In this document: positions 1-6,157 of the stretch, piece by piece
How the letters are laid out: every line of letters starts with the position of its first letter
How positions within the stretch are numbered: the stretch's first letter is position 1
DNA from: JAEYLA01 sp035561315
GTDB lineage: Bacteria > Bacillota > Clostridia > Christensenellales > CAG-138
Direction of reading: 5' to 3'
NCBI GenBank assembly: GCA_035561315.1
Contig: DATMXR010000246.1
Location: 1-18,775, forward strand
Length of the DNA stretch: 18,775 nucleotides
Made by a program: the position numbers and the translations under genes
Notes under the pieces: model-generated
The model's input: the letters and a program-made list of their open reading frames with translations, nothing else
Told to the model about the DNA's origin: nothing
The model's database searches: none

Positions 1-64
1 GGGCTGAGGGACGGGGGACGGGGCCATGCTTGCTCGATTTCGGAAGCTTGAATTATTGCGCCAA

Positions 65-96
65 AGAACGGGCGCCCCCGCGGGGGTGCCCGTTCT
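65..96. repeat. 32-nt near-perfect palindrome (hairpin)
   Basis: Two 16-nt arms (65-80 and 81-96) are reverse complements except for one G:T position. The transcript would fold into a very stable GC-rich hairpin with almost no loop. On the plus strand it is followed by GTTGAG, with no U-tract. On the minus strand only three T follow the arm. It may be a terminator for a gene left of the window or an intergenic repeat. The first 25 bases just upstream are also G-rich, with a short repeated GGGACGG unit. Confidence 0.6.
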
Positions 97-265
97 GTTG
101 AGAAGTTCGGTAAATATAGATGTTATGCGAAACTGGGTATCGCTTAAATTAGAATTCACTAAAGCAATCACAATTTTGTTGAGGGCACATCCTATTATAC
201 TTGCTTCTGTGAAACCCTGCATGATAAGGTCTTTGCACAAAAAAAACAATGGCTGATATTAATGT
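97..265. other. AT-rich non-coding stretch downstream of the transport operon
   Basis: I see no convincing gene here. The base composition is clearly more AT-rich than the GC-rich coding DNA that follows. The only open frame crossing it (26-256, plus strand, 76 codons) has no family resemblance and runs through the palindrome. On the minus strand a run of eight T (246 down to 239) lies about 20 nt past the ATPase stop codon. It could help end the transport transcript, but the stem before it is weak, so I do not call a terminator. Confidence 0.4.
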
Positions 266-1375
266 TTAGGTCTCATGCCATCGTTCAATCTTGCACCCCA
301 TCGCCTTTGCCTCCCCGTAAAGCTCGCGGTTCCTAAGGTTGGTTTCGCCGTACTCCGTGAGGCAGTTCAGGACCGCGCCGCAGGCGCGAAGCTTTTCAAG
401 CGCGCGCGCATAGGCGGCGTCCGAAATGGCATAGAAGCTCTTTTCGCTGATGACCTCGCTTGCGAGGTCCCGCGCCACCTGATAGTCAACGTCGTTTTCG
501 TGAAGTATGCCCGTGATGAAGGGAATTCTCTTTTTTTGCAGCGTCCTGTAAACCTCGATACCCGTGCCGCCGCCCGCGATTACGAACACGCGCGGCTCGC
601 CCTCAGGCCGTTTCATCTCTACGCTTCCGAAAAGCGGATTGTAGCTGCCGTCCGTAAGGCCGTAAAGCTCGTGAATGAGGTCGCGCCGGAAAATCTCCCG
701 CGCGCTGCCATAATGGGAAATATACTCGCCTTTGACGCACAGCACGTCGTCCGAAACGCGCTGCGCCAAGCTTAGGTCGTGGAGGGATAGTATCACCGCG
801 ATGCCTCGTTCCCGCGCCATATCCCGCAGGATATCGAGAAGCTCCAGCTCGTAACGGATATCCAGATAGGAGGTCGGCTCGTCCAGCACAAGGATATCGG
901 GCTGCTGGCAGATGGCCCGCGCAAGCAGCACCCGCTGGCGCTGGCCGTCGCTGATCTGCATGAAGTCGCGGTCCTTGAGGTCGGTCACGTTTACGAGCGC
1001 CATGGCCTCGCGCACCGCGGCTCTGTCCGCACCGGAAAGGATACCGAGCGCGCCCGTATAGGGATAGCGCCCCGCTTCCACGACATCCTCGCACGTCATA
1101 AGCTCCGTGCGAAGCCTTTCGGTCAGCACCACGGATAGACGGCAGGAAAGGTCGCGGTCATTCATATCCTCTATGGAGCGCCCGCCAATGTACACCGTAC
1201 CGGCGATGCTTTTGAGGTGCCTGGTGATGCTCCGTAAAATCGTGGACTTGCCCGAGCCGTTGGGGCCGATGAGCGTTAAAATGCGGCCTTTTTGAAGCCG
1301 TATCCCGATATCCCTGACGAGCGGCTTGCCATTGTAGCCCACGGTCAACTGTCTGGTGGAAAAGAAGTAGTCCAT
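266..1375 (-). CDS. btuD: ABC importer ATPase (FecE/BtuD type) with extra C-terminal domain
   Basis: This is the ATP-hydrolysing subunit of a corrinoid/iron-complex-type ABC importer, acting at the inner face of the membrane with the adjacent permease. With the ATG at 1375 (369 aa) it shows Walker A GPNGSGKS at about 37-44, a signature loop ISDGQ at about 141-145, Walker B ILVLDEPT at about 161-168 and the H-loop histidine at about 199. I chose this ATG because GAGGG sits 7 nt upstream; the TTG at 1381 is too close to that site. The start lies 2 nt after the permease stop. A normal FecE/BtuD ATPase ends near residue 250. Here about 110 residues follow, opening with a glycine-rich VIAGGGTG segment (about 266-272) that resembles a nucleotide-binding fold and ending in a Cys-containing alpha/beta-looking region. 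I do not recognise that domain; it is not CbiZ-like. The B12 assignment rests on the operon and its riboswitch; haem or siderophore import is the alternative. Confidence 0.85.
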   Translation of the reverse strand: MDYFFSTRQLTVGYNGKPLVRDIGIRLQKGRILTLIGPNGSGKSTILRSITRHLKSIAGTVYIGGRSIEDMNDRDLSCRLSVVLTERLRTELMTCEDVVEAGRYPYTGALGILSGADRAAVREAMALVNVTDLKDRDFMQISDGQRQRVLLARAICQQPDILVLDEPTSYLDIRYELELLDILRDMARERGIAVILSLHDLSLAQRVSDDVLCVKGEYISHYGSAREIFRRDLIHELYGLTDGSYNPLFGSVEMKRPEGEPRVFVIAGGGTGIEVYRTLQKKRIPFITGILHENDVDYQVARDLASEVISEKSFYAISDAAYARALEKLRACGAVLNCLTEYGETNLRNRELYGEAKAMGCKIERWHET

Positions 1376-1377
1376 GT

Positions 1378-2403
1378 TCAATCCCTCGTATGCTTCTTGA
1401 GCATTACGGCGATGACGACGGGCGCGCCGAACACCGCCGTCACGGAGCTGATGCTAAGCTCCAGCGGGGAAAACAGCGTCCGCGCAATGAGGTCGCAGGC
1501 GAGGCAGAATATCGCGCCGCCCAGGAAGCATACGGGTATTACAAGGAGCGGGCGGGAGGTTTTTAAAAGCGCCTTCACAAGATGCGGCACGGCGATGCCC
1601 ACAAAGGAGATCGGTCCCGCGAAAGCGGTCACGCAGGCGGAAAGCACGCTCGAAAGCAATATGAGCGCCACGCGGAACGCTTTCACATTCACGCCCGCGC
1701 TCTTGGCATAGCTTTCCCCAAGCTGATACGCGCCGATGGGCTTGGAAAGGAAAAACACGAGAAGCGAGGTAATGAGGACGACCGCGGCCATCACCCGCAC
1801 GTCGTCCCACGAAACGCCGGAGAAGCTGCCGCGCGACCAGTTATGCAGGTTCACGATGCTCGCGTCGTCCGCGAATGTGACGACAAAATCCGTAATGGCA
1901 GAGAAAATGTAGCCGAGCATCACGCCGCTGACGATGAGCATGGCCGAGCGGCGAATATTCTGCGAAAGCAAAAGCACAAAGCCCATGGAAAGCATCGCGC
2001 CAACAAAGGCCGCCCCGATGAGCGCAATGGAGCTTACGCTTTTGCCTGCGCCAAGCGTCAGCACCATCACGAGGGCCACCGTCAGCTTCGCACCGGAGGA
2101 AATGCCAAGCACATACGGCCCCGCGATGGGGTTGTTGAAAAACGTTTGCAGCAAGAAACCCGAAAGCGCGAGCGCACCGCCCAAAAGGACGCCCGCGAGC
2201 ATGCGCGGGAGCCGTATTTTGTAAATGACGTCGCTGTAAAGCGTATCGCCGCCGAGCCCAAACAGGATGCGGAGTGTGTCCGAAACGGGCGCCTGCACGC
2301 TGCCCAGCGTCACATTGAGGCATATTAAAATGAAAAACGCGGCGAGCAGCGCAAGCAAAACGATAAAAAACCTTGCGCGCCGCTTTTTTTCGGTGCCTTC
2401 CAT
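1378..2403 (-). CDS. btuC: ABC importer permease, FecCD/BtuC family
   Basis: Membrane-spanning subunit of the importer, 341 aa, the usual length for the FecCD family. It has a basic N-terminus (MEGTEKKRRAR), then a series of about ten hydrophobic helices. Family hallmarks are the PIAGPYVLGISSGA segment near residue 92 and FVGIAVPHLVKALLK near residue 268, which in BtuC/FhuB-type permeases forms the loop that contacts the ATPase. An AAGGAA ribosome site precedes the ATG. It starts 23 nt after the binding-protein stop and the ATPase gene begins 2 nt after its own stop, so the three importer genes are one translational unit. Substrate (corrinoid, haem or siderophore) cannot be read from the sequence; the upstream cobalamin riboswitch favours corrinoid or cobalt complexes. 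Confidence 0.9.
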   Translation of the reverse strand: MEGTEKKRRARFFIVLLALLAAFFILICLNVTLGSVQAPVSDTLRILFGLGGDTLYSDVIYKIRLPRMLAGVLLGGALALSGFLLQTFFNNPIAGPYVLGISSGAKLTVALVMVLTLGAGKSVSSIALIGAAFVGAMLSMGFVLLLSQNIRRSAMLIVSGVMLGYIFSAITDFVVTFADDASIVNLHNWSRGSFSGVSWDDVRVMAAVVLITSLLVFFLSKPIGAYQLGESYAKSAGVNVKAFRVALILLSSVLSACVTAFAGPISFVGIAVPHLVKALLKTSRPLLVIPVCFLGGAIFCLACDLIARTLFSPLELSISSVTAVFGAPVVIAVMLKKHTRD

Positions 2404-2426
2404 GCCGTTCCTTTCTCTATTGAATT

Positions 2427-3572
2427 CTACTGGAGCTTATACAGGAAATCGAGCTTCGCAAGCGCGGGATCGCGGTTTGTGAGCATGCGGTTGATGTCCA
2501 ATATCATCCGCCCGAGCTGCGTCGTTTCCTGAAACAGGTTTTTATTCGTACACCAGACGTTCCCGTTCTGCACGGCTTTAAAATCCTTCAAAAGCCCGTT
2601 CTTCGCGATCAACTCGTCGAGGCTTTGCAGCTCGCCGCCAATTGTGCTGTTGTAGATGATGAAATCCGCATCCCTGGCGGTCGCGTAGAACTTTTCCATT
2701 TCCAGCGTGACCGTGGAGGTGGCGGTTTCCGGGTCGCCAAGGCCGCTGAAACTATAATTGCCGCCCGCAAGCTCGATCATCTTTGTGACATAGTCGCCGC
2801 TCTTTCGCACCACGGCGTAGCCCGATGTGCTGATATAGAAAAACGCCACGGTCTTGCCCGTGTTCTCCTTGCCCGCAGCCTCGTTGAGGAATTTGGCCTG
2901 ATCGATAAAAAGGCTTTCGGCCTCGTTCTCCTTATCAAGGAGCGCGGCATAAAGCTTGAGCCATTCCGTCCTGCCCAAGGGATGCTTTTCAAGGCTGGAT
3001 TGATCGACCAGTACGGGGATGCCCAGGTCCTCAAGCTTTTCCTTGACCTCCGGGGCGTGGGAGATCATCGTGGATTCGACGGCCAGAGAACAGCCGCTCG
3101 ACAAAATCAACTCATAATCGGGTTCGCTGTACTTGCCCGCATAGAGGATGCTGCCCTGCTCCATGGCCGCACGGGCGTTCACGCTGTACCAATCCTCCGC
3201 CTTCGTGCCGGAAAGGCTGATGGCGTTAAGCGAATTCAGCGCGTCGAACAGGCACATGGCCGAGGTCGCAACAAGGTAAATATCCTTGATGGGCTGGCGC
3301 AGCACCGTAATATCCGCGCCGAGACCTTTGGGACTTTCAGCACCCTCCGGCACGGTCAGAAACCGGCTGCCGTCCGACAGGCAGATGAGCTTGTAGCCGC
3401 CCTCGTAATAATCCACGGAAAATTGCGTGGCGTATTGGAGCGCCATGCCGCGTTCTATTCGCCAGCCGTTGCCTAGGTCCCTATTGTTGCCCTGCATGCT
3501 TTTGGTACAACCCGCCGCGAAAGGCAGCAAAAGCATACAGCAAAGCGCAAGGGATAACCGTTTCGCGTTCAT
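2427..3572 (-). CDS. btuF: Substrate-binding lipoprotein of the ABC importer (BtuF/FepB-like)
   Basis: Extracellular, lipid-anchored receptor of the importer. I start at the ATG at 3572, giving 381 aa. It has an AGGAG site in the right place and directly yields a lipoprotein signal peptide (MNAKRLSLALCCMLLL) with lipobox FAAGC and lipidated Cys22. The longer open frame up to 3662 has no such support. The mature part has the two-lobe organisation of helical-backbone (TroA/BtuF-like) binding proteins, including a conserved-looking HPLGRTEW segment in the linker/second-lobe region and a C-terminal NRMLTNRDPALAKLDF helix. The start codon overlaps the stop of the small anchored protein by 4 nt (ATGA), so translation is coupled. 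Ligand is inferred from context: most likely a corrinoid or related tetrapyrrole, with ferric complexes as the alternative. Confidence 0.85.
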   Translation of the reverse strand: MNAKRLSLALCCMLLLPFAAGCTKSMQGNNRDLGNGWRIERGMALQYATQFSVDYYEGGYKLICLSDGSRFLTVPEGAESPKGLGADITVLRQPIKDIYLVATSAMCLFDALNSLNAISLSGTKAEDWYSVNARAAMEQGSILYAGKYSEPDYELILSSGCSLAVESTMISHAPEVKEKLEDLGIPVLVDQSSLEKHPLGRTEWLKLYAALLDKENEAESLFIDQAKFLNEAAGKENTGKTVAFFYISTSGYAVVRKSGDYVTKMIELAGGNYSFSGLGDPETATSTVTLEMEKFYATARDADFIIYNSTIGGELQSLDELIAKNGLLKDFKAVQNGNVWCTNKNLFQETTQLGRMILDINRMLTNRDPALAKLDFLYKLQ

Positions 3573-4078
3573 TGGCGCTCTCCTTTTTTCGCGCGCTTCC
3601 CGCGCCGTACCGGGAGAAAAACCGCGCCCGCAAGCGCAAAGGCGAGGATAGGAAGAAGCCAAACAAGAATATCCGCCGTGCCGCCATTGAACGGTTCGAG
3701 CGTTTTAGAATCGAACCGCAGCGTATATTCGATGACATGCGGTTCGCTCATGGCGGCCGTCTGCGCGGAAAAAGCGATGTCCGTATCGAGCAGGACAGGG
3801 ATTTCAAATGTGGAATTCCCTTCTTCCTGTATGGGGTAGTAGGTTTCGCCGTTTACGAGCATGTACTCGTAATAGGGGCTGGACCATACCACTGTAGCCG
3901 TGGCGGCGCCGTTTTGAACCGTCAGCTTCGCGGGCGAAGCGACGCTCGCCCTGCCCGAGCCGCCGCTTAATATAGCCGCAACCATATATTGCCCGTCGGA
4001 GGGCAATTCGGCGGCCAACGCGGGGAGGGATGCAAACAGGAGGATGAAGGCCAAAGCCAGGCAGCCGAGTTTCCGCAT
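3569..4078 (-). CDS. Small secreted NEAT-like protein with C-terminal membrane anchor
   Basis: 169-aa exported protein of unknown function. The ATG at 4078 gives a clear signal peptide (MRKLGCLALAFILLFASLPALA, cleavage near residue 22). A beta-rich domain of about 105 residues follows, with SPYYEYMLVNGETYYPI and STFEIPV segments. Then comes one transmembrane helix (about 136-157) and a basic tail (RRGKRAKKGERQ). The layout, a single beta domain tethered at its C-terminus, and the alternating hydrophobic pattern resemble NEAT or other iron-transport-associated haem-binding domains, but I cannot confirm the fold. The longer frame to 4276 runs back into the neighbouring gene and is rejected. It begins 4 nt after the lipoprotein stop and overlaps the binding-protein start by 4 nt. 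The core domain aligns with the neighbouring lipoprotein, so the two look like tandem paralogues. Inferred role: surface capture or hand-over of the importer's ligand. Confidence 0.75.
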   Translation of the reverse strand: MRKLGCLALAFILLFASLPALAAELPSDGQYMVAAILSGGSGRASVASPAKLTVQNGAATATVVWSSPYYEYMLVNGETYYPIQEEGNSTFEIPVLLDTDIAFSAQTAAMSEPHVIEYTLRFDSKTLEPFNGGTADILVWLLPILAFALAGAVFLPVRRGKRAKKGERQ

Positions 4079-4082
4079 AGGC

Positions 4083-4565
4083 TTATTCCGCCGCGATGGC
4101 GTCCGCGGGGATCGGTGCGGATTGGAACACGAGTACGCGGTCGTACCACGATTCCTTTTTGATGCTCCACGCGGCGCAGTCGATGTCCATATCGAGCGCC
4201 TCCACGGGCACCTCGAATGTAACGGCTCCGTCGGCGTTGATAACGGACGGGATAGTATGCTCCTCCGTGTCGGCAAGCGCCTGCTCGCCCGTGCCCATGT
4301 ACAGCTTGCCGTAGCCTTGGCCGCTCATGGTCATTACGCAGGTCATGGCTCCGTCCTTTACTCTAAGCTGTGCGTCCACCACGCGGAACATCGAGGAACT
4401 TGACAACACCTCGATCGCATAGGCGCCCTCCGCGATTTGGTCCGCATAGATGGGAATAGCCTCCAAAGCAGGCGCGGGCGTCGGCTCCGCGGGCTGCGCG
4501 GCGCATGCCGAAAAAAGGAGCGCGGCCAGCGCAAGTATGATCGGTGCAAGAAACGCTTTTTTCAT
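4083..4565 (-). CDS. Small lipoprotein, paralogue of the adjacent NEAT-like protein
   Basis: 160-aa lipoprotein of unknown function. MKKAFLAPIILALAALLFSAC is a standard lipoprotein signal with Cys21 as the lipidated residue. A Pro/Ala/Glu-rich spacer (about 24-36) follows, then one beta-rich domain (about 45-155). The domain carries the same pattern as the next gene product: EGxYxIxV near the start, VKDGAMT in the middle, then GYGKLYMGTGEQ and TFEVPVEALDMDI toward the end. It has no transmembrane tail; membrane attachment is through the lipid. GAGG lies about 8 nt before the ATG. It sits 73 nt after the cbiK stop, with a strong hairpin in the gap, and 4 nt before the paralogue. I do not recognise a characterised family. 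Role in ligand capture is inferred only from position between an exported chelatase and an ABC importer. Confidence 0.75.
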   Translation of the reverse strand: MKKAFLAPIILALAALLFSACAAQPAEPTPAPALEAIPIYADQIAEGAYAIEVLSSSSMFRVVDAQLRVKDGAMTCVMTMSGQGYGKLYMGTGEQALADTEEHTIPSVINADGAVTFEVPVEALDMDIDCAAWSIKKESWYDRVLVFQSAPIPADAIAAE

Positions 4566-4593
4566 GCGGATTTCCTCTTTCTAAAGAACATGC

Positions 4594-4622
4594 GGGCTGC
4601 CGCGTAACGCCCGCGGCAGCCC
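4594..4622 (-). other. Intra-operon hairpin between cbiK and the lipoprotein gene
   Basis: A perfect 11-bp GC-rich stem (4594-4604 with 4612-4622) encloses a 7-nt loop in the cbiK-lipoprotein gap. On the minus strand the 3' arm is followed by GCATGTTC rather than a U-run, so it does not look like an efficient intrinsic terminator. Plausible roles are a 3' stabiliser for cbiK mRNA, a processing site that sets different levels of cbiK and the transport genes, or a weak attenuator. Confidence 0.6.
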
Positions 4623-4638
4623 TGTTTAATATTTTTGG

Positions 4639-5508
4639 TTACTTGCCCATGGCCGTGCCGGCATGCTCCGCGATCAGCTGCCGGATCGCGGCGTTCTGGC
4701 CCAAGCCCTGGATCAGGCACTCGACCTCAAAGCCCGCCGCAGTAAAGACGGACTTCCAGGAATCCGGTTCGTCGCCCGCCATGTCGTTGTTGGCGTGGTC
4801 GCCCGCAACGATCATCAGCGGCAGAAGCACGACTTTTTTAGCGCCGCTCGCCTGTACAAGCGCAAGCACATCGTCTACTGAGGGCGTAGCCTCTACGGTG
4901 CCGATGAAGTAGTTGTCCTGCCCCGCGTCGGTGAGCTTCTGCTGGAGCTTCGCGTAGGCGGCGTTCGCGTCGTGCTCGGTGCCGTGGCCCATGAACACGA
5001 TGGCCGTGCCGTCCGCGTCATACGCGGCGGTCTCCGTTGTGATGGCGGAAACGACCTTGTCGTAATCGGCATCCGTAATAAGAAGCGGCTCGCCGGTCTT
5101 GAAGCTAGAGAACTTATCCTGATAAGGCGTGACCTCAGCGATCACATCGTCGTACTCGTAGCCGCTCATCACATGGGTGGGCTGGATCACGACTTCCTTT
5201 ACGCCGTCGGCAACGAGGCGGTCCATGGCCTGGGTCACGTTGTCGATCTCGAGCCCGTCGCGTTCCTTGAGCTTGTCGATGATGATCTGGCTCGTGAACG
5301 CGCGGCGCACCTCGTATTCGGGATAGGCGGCTTGGAGCGCGTTTTCAATGGCGCCTATGGTGATGTCGCGGCTGTCGTTATAGCTCGTGCCGAAGCTGAC
5401 GACCAGCAGCACGGGTTTTGCCGCGGATTTTGCCGCGCAGCCTGCCGCAGCGGGCATCACGAACGCGAACGCCAGAACGAGGGCAAGAATGATTTTGAGG
5501 TGTTTCAT
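4639..5508 (-). CDS. cbiK: Exported CbiK-type sirohydrochlorin cobaltochelatase (putative lipoprotein)
   Basis: 289-aa member of the anaerobic cobaltochelatase family (CbiK), which inserts Co2+ into sirohydrochlorin at the start of the oxygen-independent B12 pathway. The family start LLVVSFGTSY appears at about 34-43. The metal-ligand positions known from Salmonella CbiK are conserved: His175 in GHGTEH, Glu206 in GTVEATP and His238 in VAGDHANNDM. The conserved THVMSGYEYD segment is at 111-120. The first 31 residues are not part of the enzyme. MKHLKIILALVLAFAFVMPA followed by AAGC is a signal peptide with a plausible lipobox (Cys24; a small residue rather than Leu/Val/Ile at -3). GGAGG lies 9 nt before the ATG at 5508. 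Open frame above 5508 is riboswitch leader, not protein. Exported CbiK is known in Desulfovibrio vulgaris (periplasmic CbiKP). Here it heads an uptake operon and is the only chelatase in view, so it may handle cobalt or tetrapyrroles outside the cytoplasm. Confidence 0.88.
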   Translation of the reverse strand: MKHLKIILALVLAFAFVMPAAAGCAAKSAAKPVLLVVSFGTSYNDSRDITIGAIENALQAAYPEYEVRRAFTSQIIIDKLKERDGLEIDNVTQAMDRLVADGVKEVVIQPTHVMSGYEYDDVIAEVTPYQDKFSSFKTGEPLLITDADYDKVVSAITTETAAYDADGTAIVFMGHGTEHDANAAYAKLQQKLTDAGQDNYFIGTVEATPSVDDVLALVQASGAKKVVLLPLMIVAGDHANNDMAGDEPDSWKSVFTAAGFEVECLIQGLGQNAAIRQLIAEHAGTAMGK

Positions 5509-5574
5509 TTGTTTTTCCTCCATGTTGTTTATTTGCCATCGCCCACACGGGAACCGCGTATGGACGGACAACAC

Positions 5575-5600
5575 AAAAACCCGTTCGCACTGCGAACGGG
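5575..5600 (-). terminator. Intrinsic terminator in the cbiK leader
   Basis: Read on the minus strand, CCCGTTCGCA and TGCGAACGGG (5600 to 5580) form a perfect inverted repeat followed at once by TTTTT (5579-5575). It lies between the riboswitch and the cbiK start, about 100 nt below the aptamer, so it is the likely off-switch: B12 binding would favour termination before cbiK and the transport genes. I did not find a convincing antiterminator partner by eye. Confidence 0.8.
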
Positions 5601-5700
5601 TATGAAAAAGGCACACATGGAGAATACGCCAAAGACGATTGTGCCGATATCCATTGCTCCGGAAGTCCGCAGAGCCGAACACGCCGCATTCCATGCGGCA

Positions 5701-5866
5701 GGGATACAGGCAAGTATTCTGGCTTATTGCCTGCGCCCTGAAATGGGGCGCGGTGTTCGGGCGCCTTCCCAAGGGAATCCCCTCAGTGACATATGCCCGA
5801 ACCCTTCGGCAAATCACAGCAACGGCCTTGCGCGGGAGTTTCACCCAGCTTCCATGACCTGTTCCC
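5701..5866 (-). ncRNA. Cobalamin riboswitch (cbiK/transport operon leader)
   Basis: Read on the minus strand, the conserved landmarks are in order: closing stem GGGAACAGG (5866-5858) pairing with CCTGTATCCC (5710-5701); GGGTGAAACTCCC (5846-5834); GTCACTG (5790-5784); GGGAAGGCG (5770-5762); and the B12 box AGCCAGAATACTTGCC (5724-5709). This matches the classical long (class I) cobalamin aptamer. It begins close after the predicted transcription start and is followed by an intrinsic terminator. It should therefore repress cbiK and the five transport genes when cobalamin is plentiful. Confidence 0.93.
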
Positions 5867-5886
5867 GATATTCATTTTTCACGCAA

Positions 5887-5916
5887 AGCATATCACCGCG
5901 GGCTTAATAGTGTCAA
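5887..5916 (-). promoter_or_regulatory. Predicted sigma-A promoter for the cbiK/transport operon
   Basis: On the minus strand, TTGACA (5916-5911) and TATGCT (5892-5887) are separated by 18 nt. This puts transcription start near 5880, a few nucleotides before the riboswitch closing stem. The -35 box is a perfect consensus match and the -10 matches at four of six positions. Confidence 0.65.
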
Positions 5917-5937
5917 GTATATATGGGGATGCTTTCC

Positions 5938-5967
5938 TTGACAGAGTCCCCGAAACGGCGGTAAGAT
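5938..5967 (+). promoter_or_regulatory. Predicted sigma-A promoter for the cbiD operon
   Basis: TTGACA (5938-5943) and TAAGAT (5962-5967) are 18 nt apart, giving a start near 5974, just upstream of the structured cbiD leader. It is arranged back to back with the minus-strand promoter; the two -35 boxes are 21 nt apart, so the promoters share a short control region. Confidence 0.6.
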
Positions 5968-5973
5968 AAAGTG

Positions 5974-6157
5974 ACAACTGAGTGGAGAAGCAGGGTGGAA
6001 TTCCCTCGCAAGTACGTTACCGTTACAGCCGGATCGCCATGAGTTTGCGGTTCCTGTGAATGCAAGACTTCACGGGAAAGCAATACATATTCCTTTGCGG
6101 ACACCGAAGGATATGGTTTAAGATGGGTTCCGTCTTTTCTCGAACTGGTCTTAACTA
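5974..6157 (+). ncRNA. Structured leader, probable divergent cobalamin (class-II-like) riboswitch
   Basis: The segment 5988-6010 closely matches the same part of the minus-strand cobalamin riboswitch (GAAGC, GGGTG, TCCC, CGCAAG in register). Next come a small hairpin CCGTTACAGCCGG (6020-6032) and CGCCAT, resembling the compact class-II cobalamin aptamers. A candidate loop-loop contact is TTACAG (6023-6028) with CTGTGA (6054-6059), displayed by a TTTGC/GCAAG stem (6044-6048 with 6062-6066). Competing folds are TTCCTGTGAA/TTCACGGGAA (6051-6060 with 6069-6078) and CATATTCCTT/AAGGATATG (6086-6095 with 6107-6115). ACCGAAGG (6103-6110) is fully complementary to CCTTCGGT (6159-6166) in the terminator, which makes a ready antiterminator. 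No canonical B12 box is visible. I therefore call it a riboswitch with fair confidence and its ligand class with less. Confidence 0.6.

Noticed and set aside
26..256. 76-codon open frame on the plus strand at the left edge
   Set aside because: It crosses the palindrome and AT-rich stretch, shows no recognisable motif and has no good ribosome site.
598..1375. ATPase as part of a CbiZ fusion (BtuD-CbiZ, known in some cobamide remodellers)
   Set aside because: The extra C-terminal part (266-597) is too short and does not resemble CbiZ amidohydrolase sequence.
5509..5844. Upstream extension of the cbiK reading frame by 112 codons
   Set aside because: It runs through the terminator and the cobalamin riboswitch. 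The ATG at 5508 has a proper ribosome site and begins a signal peptide.
4972..5907. Long plus-strand frame (311 codons) opposite cbiK and its riboswitch
   Set aside because: The minus strand encodes an unmistakable CbiK with conserved metal ligands; the plus frame is a GC-rich shadow spanning coding and regulatory DNA.
5988..6010. T-box leader (AGGGTGGAA resembling AGGGTGG-ACCGCG)
   Set aside because: The T-box core ACCGCG does not follow and cbiD is not an amino-acid gene. The match to the neighbouring cobalamin riboswitch is longer and in register.
5913..6104. 63-codon frame on the minus strand in the divergent region
   Set aside because: It lies across the cbiD promoter and structured leader, has no family resemblance and no supporting ribosome site.
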